Positions 26,458-33,932 of a stretch of DNA of 64,000 nt are shown one piece after another. How positions within the stretch are numbered: the stretch's first letter is position 1; each line of letters opens with the position of its first letter. A program made the position numbers and the translations under genes. Origin of the DNA: CAZKBP01 sp964551015 (GTDB lineage Bacteria > Bacteroidota > Bacteroidia > Cytophagales > Microscillaceae); contig CAZKBP010000009.1 in NCBI GenBank assembly GCA_964551015.1, positions 131,680 to 195,679 on the forward strand, read 5' to 3'. Under the pieces are notes generated by a model. The model was not told the DNA's origin and ran no database searches. It saw only the letters and a list, made by a program, of their open reading frames with translations.

Positions 26458-29409
26458 TTAAATTTTATAGGCAAGGCTGATCGCGAATGTTCTTCCTATT
26501 TTGAATCTTTCGCGTGGTGTATCTATATCGTCATAGTCAAATCTTTGGTCATATTCAGGGTTTAGTAGGTTTTCGGCAAAGAAACGAGCTTGAAATTTTG
26601 ATGTAATTTGGTAACTAACGTTAAAGTCTAGCGTGGGGCGAGGGAAAGTAAAGATGTCAGGCGTAGTTCCTTGCAATATCACACCAGAAAGGAACTTTCC
26701 TTGTACATTAAAATTGGCATTGACATCTATCTTGTCGGTATGGTAATTCAGATAAGCGTTCACCGTGTAGGAGGGTTGCCCAAAGAGACGACGCGAGGTA
26801 GGGGCATCACTATCGCCGAGGCGATCTTCCTCTAGTTCTTGCGCGCCTTTATCCGCCTGAGAGTACAGATAGCTGAAGTTAGCACCAGCGTTCAGTCTTT
26901 CAAAAAAGGGAGTCGTAGCGATGAAGTCCAGACTTTTCCTAGCTTCTAATTCTACCCCAAAGACACGCCCGTTATCTACGTTTTCCCAGGTTTGAATCAG
27001 CTGCTCATCTGTCCCTTGTAAAAAGAATACCTGCTCAATGGCTCCATCAAACTGTTTGTAAAAGACACTGACCGAAAAGATCTCGCTCGGGCGAGGATAA
27101 TACTCAAAGCGCAAGTCGTAGTTATCTATCAAAGTTCTTGTTAGCTCCGGATTACCTATTACGATTACGTCACCAAGGAAATCAAAAGACGCAAAAGGGG
27201 CTAACTCTCGGAAAGAAGGACGAGCTAATGTACGGTTATATGCCCCTCTTAGAATCATCTTCTCACTAAAAGAGTAGGTAATATTCACCGAGGGAAGCAC
27301 ATCTGTGTTGTCTAATAGTAAAGTATCATTGAGCGTGGCAATGATGGGGTCGCTAGCTCTGGCATTGGAGTCGTCCCAGGCATCACTGGTAAAGCGTAGC
27401 TCGGTTTTTTCCACACGCGCCCCAGTTACCACACGTACCTGATCCCAGAGATTAAAATCAAATAGGGCATAACCTGCAATCACATTCTGATCCGCCTCAT
27501 AATTGTTGAGCACTCGGTAATTATTTTGAATAAAAACCCCCTCAAAATTATTGGCAACTAAGTCTGGATTTTCTAATCTTTGATAAAGTGTACCCACAAA
27601 ATTAGAGCGACTTCCATTCACTACTCCTACGTCAAAATCGTATTCGTAATTGTACTCCCTAAAAGTACGGTCTTTGAGGAGATAGTTGGCTCCGGTTTTG
27701 AATTTAATGCCTTGCACTTGACCCAGATTAAATTCATAGGTAAAATCAATTTTTCCATTGAAGGTATCTTCATCTAAATCTCTGAAATAACGAGTGGGTA
27801 CAAGCCCTTCTGCTCTTCGCACGCGCCCGTCCACTGGCGGGAAATCGCCAGTTTCTTGGAAGAATGCCAGTGCTTCAGGATTGTTGTCAGAATGGCGAAA
27901 AAAGCGTAAATCGGGCTGGTCAATGGCCGATTGGGTGAAAGCCCCGCTCCAATTGATGGTAAAGTTATGATTCTTACCTAAGCTATGATCTCCAAACAAC
28001 TGGTAGGAGACCAGTTGCCTTTCCTCGTAGAGTAAAGACGAGACACTCAGGTAATCTCCTGCCTGATTATTCACATCTTCTCCTCCTCCTTCAATCGTTC
28101 TCTGTTGTCCACTTTGATTGTAAATCAGATTCAGACCTAATTTATTGAAGCTGCCCATCTTGAGGGAGGTAGACAACAATCCCCCCCAGAGCACTTCGTC
28201 TCTGCCTTCATCTATCTCCAGGGCTTGCCGAGGCTCAATATCTTCGGTGGCGACCCCTCCTTCCAAAACTACATATTGCTCATCTCTGGCGTTTCGGATG
28301 TTGGTATATTCTCGGATGTAGGAAAGGCTAGCTTGATAGCCAAACTTATACTTGCTACCAAGAGGATGTTGATTTCCGATAGAAATAGCGAGACGATGAT
28401 CCACTGGGGGCGCGTCTCGAGTCGGGTCAAAGACAGGCTCAAAGGCGCGGGTTGCATCGGCAATAAACTGAGATTGTTCAGGGCTGATGAAAATTGCGGT
28501 TTGGGGAGGAATCGCCTGATTGTCATCGTATTGCCCGACCACAGACTGGGAAGGTAGGCTTCTCCGCCCGTCGTCAAAGCCTAGCCAATCCGTATTACTA
28601 CCGGGATAGGTAATGAAGTCATCCTGAAAAGTAGTGATGGTATTGTAGTCGGCTCGGGCGGATACGGAAAACGAAAAATCTTCGGAAGTGGCCGCCGTAC
28701 TAATATCCACCAGACCCCCAGTAAAGTTTCCGGGCAGGTCGGGGCTAAAGGTTTTGACCACGATAATATTGTCTAATAATTGGGCGGGGATTAAGTCGAG
28801 CTGTACCGTATTTCGCTCGGGGTCTAGCCCGGGGATCTGGAGACCATTTAATAAGGTCTGGCTATAACGATCACCCAAACCACGCACGTAGGCATAGCGA
28901 CCGCCCTCTACGGAAACTCCTGTTACCCGCCGCAGAACCAAGGCCACGTTGATATCGCCCGTCTGCTCAATGCGTTCCTTAGAGATTCCATCCAGCATGT
29001 TGGCGGAGGATTTTCTTTGAAGCAGGAGCGCATTTTCGGTATTATCAATGCGCTCGGCCTCGACGGTAATCTCACCCAAGCCCAAGTTGGCTTCGTTCAG
29101 ACCGACATTGATGATGGTGGCTTCTCCGGCTTTTACTGCTACGTTGTTGATGGTTTTAGTATCGTATGAAACATATGATATTTTTAGGGTGTAATTACCG
29201 GGAGCTAAGCGACCCATGCTATACTTCCCGTCTAGGTCTACTACGGTACCCTGATTAGTACCTACAAGTAGCACGGTGGCTCCGATGAGCGGCTCACCGT
29301 CTTTTTGATCAAATACTCGTCCTCGGATACTTCCGGTTTGGGTAAAAGCTTGTCCTGTACACAGCAGAAAGACAAGCCACGTCATGACTAATCGTAGAGA
29401 ATGTTGCAT
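26458..29409 (-). CDS. TonB-dependent receptor with carboxypeptidase-like N-terminal domain
   Basis: Outer-membrane active-transport receptor of 983 aa. After a signal peptide (WLVFLLCTGQAFTQ) comes a CarboxypepD_reg-like beta-sandwich (IRGRVFDQKDGEPLIGATVLL, about residues 28-110). The plug domain follows (about 120-245, with YVRGLGDRYSQTLLNGLQIPG), then the 22-strand barrel, ending in TFAISLAYKI. No SusD partner is adjacent, so it is not a standard polysaccharide locus. Its neighbours are the giant T9SS protein downstream and, across a hairpin-rich spacer, a beta-helix lipoprotein upstream. The substrate is unknown; the receptor resembles the group annotated as TonB-dependent receptors with long N-termini that co-occur with such lipoproteins. 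Confidence 0.92.
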   Translation of the reverse strand: MQHSLRLVMTWLVFLLCTGQAFTQTGSIRGRVFDQKDGEPLIGATVLLVGTNQGTVVDLDGKYSMGRLAPGNYTLKISYVSYDTKTINNVAVKAGEATIINVGLNEANLGLGEITVEAERIDNTENALLLQRKSSANMLDGISKERIEQTGDINVALVLRRVTGVSVEGGRYAYVRGLGDRYSQTLLNGLQIPGLDPERNTVQLDLIPAQLLDNIIVVKTFSPDLPGNFTGGLVDISTAATSEDFSFSVSARADYNTITTFQDDFITYPGSNTDWLGFDDGRRSLPSQSVVGQYDDNQAIPPQTAIFISPEQSQFIADATRAFEPVFDPTRDAPPVDHRLAISIGNQHPLGSKYKFGYQASLSYIREYTNIRNARDEQYVVLEGGVATEDIEPRQALEIDEGRDEVLWGGLLSTSLKMGSFNKLGLNLIYNQSGQQRTIEGGGEDVNNQAGDYLSVSSLLYEERQLVSYQLFGDHSLGKNHNFTINWSGAFTQSAIDQPDLRFFRHSDNNPEALAFFQETGDFPPVDGRVRRAEGLVPTRYFRDLDEDTFNGKIDFTYEFNLGQVQGIKFKTGANYLLKDRTFREYNYEYDFDVGVVNGSRSNFVGTLYQRLENPDLVANNFEGVFIQNNYRVLNNYEADQNVIAGYALFDFNLWDQVRVVTGARVEKTELRFTSDAWDDSNARASDPIIATLNDTLLLDNTDVLPSVNITYSFSEKMILRGAYNRTLARPSFRELAPFASFDFLGDVIVIGNPELTRTLIDNYDLRFEYYPRPSEIFSVSVFYKQFDGAIEQVFFLQGTDEQLIQTWENVDNGRVFGVELEARKSLDFIATTPFFERLNAGANFSYLYSQADKGAQELEEDRLGDSDAPTSRRLFGQPSYTVNAYLNYHTDKIDVNANFNVQGKFLSGVILQGTTPDIFTFPRPTLDFNVSYQITSKFQARFFAENLLNPEYDQRFDYDDIDTPRERFKIGRTFAISLAYKI

Positions 29410-29477
29410 AGTTGTGTTTTCAAGTGTTGTATTAAGTAATCAAGATGATTTCAACGCAAAGGGTAGAAGATCATGGC

Positions 29478-29565
29478 TAAGTGCCATAAGTTCAGAAAAA
29501 AGTTTAAAATGCCTAGGCGTTTTCCACATAAAATAAGTCTTAATAAACTAATCTTGTGGCACTTA
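29478..29565. repeat. Inverted repeat pair TAAGTGCCAyAAG
   Basis: TAAGTGCCATAAG at 29478-29490 is repeated in inverted orientation, with one mismatch, at 29553-29565, with 62 bp between. It lies about 70-155 bp upstream of the receptor start codon, where a pair of operator sites could act. Confidence 0.45.
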
Positions 29566-29617
29566 CGTTATAGGCTTACAGATAAAAATAACTTTTAACA
29601 AGGTTATTCTGATTTTT

Positions 29618-29675
29618 CACTGGCCCTGATTTGAGTTTTGATCTTGCGATCGAGGCTCAAATCAGGATGCCAGTG
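29618..29675. repeat. Long imperfect palindrome
   Basis: Arms 29618-29635 and 29656-29675 pair over 18 bp (CACTGGC plus CCTGATTTGAG) with a single 2-nt bulge. The 20-nt loop contains GATC-TTGC-GATC, which can form its own small stem. There is no T-run on either side, so it is not a standard terminator. Confidence 0.75.
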
Positions 29676-29957
29676 ATTAATCTTTTGATGTCATACCTCC
29701 AGTTTACGGGGTGTTCGGTTGAAGATGAGATTTTATTTGAATTCGTTCATAAGAACATTCTCTACAATAAAAATTCAAATAGGAGGCATTAGTAGTTCAC
29801 ACTATATAAAGTTTATCTCCGCTCAATGCAATAGCTAACAATTTCTAATATGTCTTTGCGGCCTCGCCGCTTGATAGTTCACAGTTTTTTACTCTTGGCT
29901 CAATCCACTCTTCTGAAAAGCTATTCCAAAAAAGATTGAAATTTTAAAATAAAAGAA

Positions 29958-29990
29958 GTAGCCCCCTCCCCAGAGGGGAAGGGATGCTAC
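29958..29990 (-). terminator. Terminator of the beta-helix lipoprotein gene
   Basis: GTAGC/GCTAC outer stem and CCCC/GGGG inner stem form a GC-rich hairpin, followed on the minus strand by a T-rich run. It begins 13 bp beyond the stop codon at 30003. Confidence 0.75.
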
Positions 29991-30002
29991 ATCTTAATTT
30001 CC

Positions 30003-31520
30003 TTATTCAGGAGACTCAGTACCAGTGGGAGGGCCACCAGGCGTACCAGGGTTCAAGTAGTAGTTTTCCCAAGCAGTCCAGCCAAATACCCAAGGCTCAA
30101 CGGTAGGATCAAAAGCACCAGGATAAGTAGTGTCTTCAAAGAAATCCATTAGCATCAAACCATCCTCAGAAAGAAGGGGTAGATCGTTAGGTACAACGGG
30201 TAAGCGAGTAGTACCATCAAGCTCAAGCTCTACGTTAACAGCAAACGCATCAGGATCAAGGTCTTGCGGATCTACACCTACTTGGGCGAAGTTAGCAGAC
30301 TGGATGTCAGCGAAGTAGTTACGTACGAAAGCTAGATCGCCAGCCGCCAAACGCTCGATAGAGCTACAAGGAATACCAGCACCAGTTTCTTCGATCTCGA
30401 ATCCACCTGCGAAGTTGTAGTAGAAACCTCTCCAGTACTGTCCACCAGAGTTATCACGAAGCTGAGCGATGTCAGTACCTTCGGCAATATCACCAGCGTA
30501 AGTTACGTTGGCCAATACAGGCGTAGAAAGTGGCTCACCACACTCACCTGATCCAACACCACCATCGTGCTCACCAGCACGGTCTCCAGTGATGTCTTGC
30601 CAAGAGAACCAGAATTGACCTTTTCCAGCAAATCCTAGATCCCAGTCAAAGTGGTCATCACCGCAGAAGTTAGCGATCAAGTGCTTCGTGTTTACAGTTC
30701 CACCAAACCACTCGAATCCATCATCGCGGTTAGCAAATACTTCTACGAAATCGATGGTAGTTCCAGAACCTACACCACCCATGGTAAGACCGTTGATCTC
30801 ATTACCAGCAGCCAAGTCACCGATTACAGTACCACCGTGGCGGATAGATACATAAGTAAGGATACCAGAGTTGTCAGTAGTGTCAGAACCACCAAAAGCA
30901 ACAGGTACTTCCTCACCACCTACAGCAGAACCAGGACGGATACCTTCAATTAGGTTTTGATCACCAACGGCGTTGGTAGGTGCGTTACCTAGCATCAGTA
31001 CGCCACCCCACAAACCACGGGCAGCCGCAGGTAAACGAAGTGCAGCGTTCTCTACCACTGTCTGACCTAGCTCTACACGGTCAGCTACAGAAGTAAAGAT
31101 GATAGGAGCATCCACAGTACCCTCAGCTACTAATTGTCCACCAGGAGCAACGATCAAGTAAACCGCACGGCCAGCCTGACCAGGGAAAGACTTCACGATT
31201 GTCCCAGCCTCGATGGTCAAGGTTTCACCAGAACCTACGATTACAGGAGCAGTCATTACCCATACACGATCGCTTGTCCAAGTAGTATTGCCATCAATAC
31301 CACCAGATACAAACTGTAGTGGGTCTTGCTTGTCGCTGAAAGTACCGTCTAGCATTTTAGCAGCGGTTTCTTCAGCTTGTTGCAAATACTTAGCAAACAA
31401 AGCATCGCTTACAGGAACTTCTTGGTCGGGAGTAGCGATCTCCTGACTTTTTTCTTGGCAGGAAGTAATCATAAAGAATACTCCTGCTAACATTGACAGA
31501 GATAAAAATAACTTTTTCAT
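30003..31520 (-). CDS. Beta-helix surface lipoprotein
   Basis: Protein of 505 aa with a lipoprotein signal (LSLSMLAGVFFMITSC, lipid Cys near residue 21). The mature part starts with a segment common in this family (WTSDRVWVMTAPVIVGSGETLTIEAG split across about residues 60-90). It continues with G- and T-rich turns such as VYLIVAPGGQLVAEGT and APIIFTS, which suggest a right-handed parallel beta-helix. Such proteins are common in Bacteroidota next to TonB-dependent receptors, as here, and may be exposed on the outer membrane; no enzymatic motif is evident. The start at 31520 (MKKLFLSLS) is chosen, not 31550. Glycine-rich TPGGPPTG near the C-terminus is not a T9SS domain. Confidence 0.75.
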   Translation of the reverse strand: MKKLFLSLSMLAGVFFMITSCQEKSQEIATPDQEVPVSDALFAKYLQQAEETAAKMLDGTFSDKQDPLQFVSGGIDGNTTWTSDRVWVMTAPVIVGSGETLTIEAGTIVKSFPGQAGRAVYLIVAPGGQLVAEGTVDAPIIFTSVADRVELGQTVVENAALRLPAAARGLWGGVLMLGNAPTNAVGDQNLIEGIRPGSAVGGEEVPVAFGGSDTTDNSGILTYVSIRHGGTVIGDLAAGNEINGLTMGGVGSGTTIDFVEVFANRDDGFEWFGGTVNTKHLIANFCGDDHFDWDLGFAGKGQFWFSWQDITGDRAGEHDGGVGSGECGEPLSTPVLANVTYAGDIAEGTDIAQLRDNSGGQYWRGFYYNFAGGFEIEETGAGIPCSSIERLAAGDLAFVRNYFADIQSANFAQVGVDPQDLDPDAFAVNVELELDGTTRLPVVPNDLPLLSEDGLMLMDFFEDTTYPGAFDPTVEPWVFGWTAWENYYLNPGTPGGPPTGTESPE

Positions 31521-31881
31521 AAAAATTGTGATTGATTGAGTTTGAGACAAAGTTGGTAAAAATCCCTGTACAAGACCAACTCTGATGTATTATGTTTATT
31601 TAACTAAATCTCGTGCGAAAATTAACTCAAGGTTAACACGAAGCACCAAACAATCTGCTCACTTCTTGTTTATAACCCCAAGATGCACTTAACACGATGT
31701 AGACAGAAAGCAAAGATGCCTCAAAAACTGACCTGCCGATACGAATCAAGCACTAATCGATGGTTTTTGTCGAGCTAGATTTAATGATAACTTAATATGA
31801 TCTCCTCTAAATTTCTCTTAACTTTGCGACTTAAATGTCAAAAAAGCACATAAAACTCAAATCTCAAATAATTTCTCTGTA
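31521..31881. other. Intergenic region between divergent lipoprotein genes
   Basis: AT-rich 361 bp without a coding frame. It must hold the promoters of both flanking genes; only the -7 element at 31819-31826 is recognisable. Confidence 0.5.
31819..31826 (+). promoter_or_regulatory. Probable -7 element for the lipocalin-like gene
   Basis: TAACTTTG matches TAnnTTTG exactly, 56 bp before the ATG at 31882. No TTTG lies at the right distance upstream. Confidence 0.4.
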
Positions 31882-32526
31882 ATGAAATCTAGATTTAATT
31901 TCTTAATCAACCTGACACTCTTCTGCTTATGGCTTTCGGCTACTGCATGTTCTGATTCTGATGATCCTGTGAACCCCGATCCTACCATCGAAGACATGAT
32001 AGCTGCTCAGGATTGGCTCATTGTATCTTTAACGGCTGAGCAAGAAGCCATTCAGTTTGTAAGCCAGACTTCCATAGAAACCGGAATTCCTGATACTATT
32101 CGTGGTTCTTTTTCTTATATTTCTAACCAAGATCCCTGTCGCTCAGATGACACTTTTCGCTTCATAGACGGTGGAAGCTATCAGATGCGCACCAATGATA
32201 TGAAGTGTACCACCAATACTGGAGGCACGGAAGGCGATGTGTTTGATCAGGGCAACTGGCGTGTCACGCCACAAGATGCGCTCAGCCTCACGAGCTTGGA
32301 CTGGGTAGAGGGGAGATTGTTTTTCTCTACCGAGGATTCTTACGTGAATTTTACCTTCAATCCTGCCGTTGATCCCTATGTATATGAAGTGGTCAGTGGG
32401 AGTTTTGATACTAATCAGGTAACATTAGAGTTTACCCACCTCTACGAAGGTCAGGATGAGCTAGGACGCTTGCCTGCCACCGTAAGCTCAAGCTCGAGAA
32501 TGGTATTGCAAAAAATGCAACCCTAG
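31882..32526 (+). CDS. Lipocalin-like lipoprotein
   Basis: Lipoprotein of 214 aa (signal LTLFCLWLSATAC, lipid Cys at residue 23, followed by the acidic linker SDSDDP). The mature domain has DWLIVSLTAEQEAIQF, then alternating beta-strands with DDTFRFIDGGSYQM, NWRVTPQDALSL and a C-terminal strand, the pattern of lipocalin-like domains common in Bacteroidota lipoproteins (tentative). Two Cys (about residues 79 and 97) may form a disulfide. It is a single-gene unit bounded by a -7 element and a bidirectional terminator. The ligand is unknown. Confidence 0.7.
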   Translation: MKSRFNFLINLTLFCLWLSATACSDSDDPVNPDPTIEDMIAAQDWLIVSLTAEQEAIQFVSQTSIETGIPDTIRGSFSYISNQDPCRSDDTFRFIDGGSYQMRTNDMKCTTNTGGTEGDVFDQGNWRVTPQDALSLTSLDWVEGRLFFSTEDSYVNFTFNPAVDPYVYEVVSGSFDTNQVTLEFTHLYEGQDELGRLPATVSSSSRMVLQKMQP

Positions 32527-32562
32527 TACTTTACAGGCACTTTATCCATAAAAATACAAAAA

Positions 32563-32580
32563 CCGACTATGCTTAGTCGG
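32563..32580. terminator. Bidirectional terminator overlapping a stop codon
   Basis: CCGACTA and TAGTCGG form a perfect 7-bp stem with a 4-nt loop, with T-runs on both sides. The right arm encodes the end of the TIGR03032 gene on the minus strand, so both convergent genes share it. Confidence 0.85.
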
Positions 32581-33649
32581 TTTTTTTAGCTTCTTTTTCG
32601 CTACGAGGTAATATCCAGAAATCTTTTTCAGGGGTTTGTAAAACCATTTTGTGTTCTTCCTTGAAAGGAGTGAGTAAGTTAGGCCGGTTCATATGAACCA
32701 TTACTTGCACATCATAGATTTCCGCTACACTATTTTCATAGCGGATATGGCCCAAGAGCTTTCTGGTAGGTAGATGAAAAATGGCAATCCCTGCGAACTG
32801 CGCCTGCTTGGCAATGGGCAAATCTTGAAAACTCTTGCTACTGGCTCGCACCTGAGAAAGTCCAACGAACACATAATCTTGATAATAAGCCAAGCCCCGA
32901 GCAAAACCTCCCGTATCTACTATTTTTTCATAGCTTCTTTCGGCCAAATCTACCCGGATGAGTTCGCCCGTAGCCGATAATAACAGGTAGAGTTGCCCCC
33001 CAAGCCACCGGGGAGAATGCGGCATCGGAAGACCATCTAATACAATTTCATTTTTCTCCACATCCATCAACAAACCTCCTTCTAGTTTGTGCAATCTCCA
33101 CCCCTGACGGTTATTACTATGTCCCAAGGCACTAACATAGGAAGGGCGACCATTTCGCATCGCCATCCCGTTCAGATGACAATAATCTCCTGGTGAAACT
33201 TCTGAAATAAATGCAGGTTTCCATTGGGGAACGAAATTAAAACTTTCATCAATCAAGGCCAAGCAAGAGAATTGTGTATTCACGGCCCATAAGCCTGCCT
33301 CCCCCCAAGCCAGATCGTGCACATCTAGCCTTCCGGTATAATAAGTCGCTCTTGGTACAAAAAGCGCGTCGTAAACTTTTGGTTTCGGAGGATAACGAGC
33401 GGCCATAGAAGCGGCGTTCCTGAAAATATATACCTGCTCGGCTGTCGCGACGGCCAATCTTGCGCTTCCATCCACGGCAAGCCCCATGGGTTTGGGAAAA
33501 TTGCGGGGCATTTGCATCAGTTGTTGAGGACTTTTGGCACTAATCAAAATGACTTTACCTGCTTGGTAGGTGCTGATAGCCAAGGTGATTTGTAAATTGT
33601 GCAGGAGCGCAGGCACTTCGGGCGAAAAAGAACATTGGAAGGGCTTCAT
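32573..33649 (-). CDS. TIGR03032 family protein
   Basis: Protein of 358 aa that matches the TIGR03032 family by its opening (LQITLAISTYQAGKVILIS) and repeated beta-blade segments such as GLAVDGSARLAVATAEQVYIF, HDLAWGEAGLWAVNTQFSCL and PHSPRWLGGQLYLLLSATGE. The family is thought to be a beta-propeller of about 350 aa; its function is not established, though members often occur near glycosyl- or sulfotransferases and TPR proteins. No signal peptide is visible. Its last codons lie in the shared terminator hairpin. A -7 element is at 33670-33677, giving a very short leader. Confidence 0.82.
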   Translation of the reverse strand: MKPFQCSFSPEVPALLHNLQITLAISTYQAGKVILISAKSPQQLMQMPRNFPKPMGLAVDGSARLAVATAEQVYIFRNAASMAARYPPKPKVYDALFVPRATYYTGRLDVHDLAWGEAGLWAVNTQFSCLALIDESFNFVPQWKPAFISEVSPGDYCHLNGMAMRNGRPSYVSALGHSNNRQGWRLHKLEGGLLMDVEKNEIVLDGLPMPHSPRWLGGQLYLLLSATGELIRVDLAERSYEKIVDTGGFARGLAYYQDYVFVGLSQVRASSKSFQDLPIAKQAQFAGIAIFHLPTRKLLGHIRYENSVAEIYDVQVMVHMNRPNLLTPFKEEHKMVLQTPEKDFWILPRSEKEAKKTD

Positions 33650-33669
33650 GATGAGTTTGCGTTTTTACT

Positions 33670-33677
33670 CAAATATA
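33670..33677 (-). promoter_or_regulatory. Probable -7 element for the TIGR03032 gene
   Basis: On the minus strand this reads TATATTTG, an exact TAnnTTTG, 21 bp before the start codon at 33649. No -33 TTTG is in range. Confidence 0.4.
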
Positions 33678-33932
33678 TAAATTGTATCGGGAATCTATAA
33701 GAACTTTCTTGTTTAGAAAATAATTACTTAGGCTACTATTTAATAAGGCATTCTTACAAAAACTACCTGTCGTTCAAGTTTATGAATGTGTTAAGATTCT
33801 CTATTTGCTGTTGGATAATACAAACTTTCCTAGATATTTGCCATGAGGTGAATTATAGCATTTTTAGAACCTCTCAAGCCAAGACTATTGTAACAAATAT
33901 ATACAAACTTCTAATTTTTTAATATTAGAACT

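Larger units (their letters stand above)
29410..29957. other. Palindrome-rich intergenic spacer
   Basis: This gene-free stretch separates the TonB-dependent receptor from the beta-helix lipoprotein gene. It holds a diverged 13-bp inverted repeat pair (29478-29490 and 29553-29565), a long hairpin (29618-29675) and, at its right edge, a terminator. I find no open frame with coding character and no clear TAnnTTTG promoter for the receptor. Confidence 0.6.

Noticed and set aside
29410..30002. Insertion sequence or MITE in the spacer
   Set aside because: Inverted repeats exist but there is no transposase and no target-site duplication that I can identify; the hairpin is listed as a repeat only.
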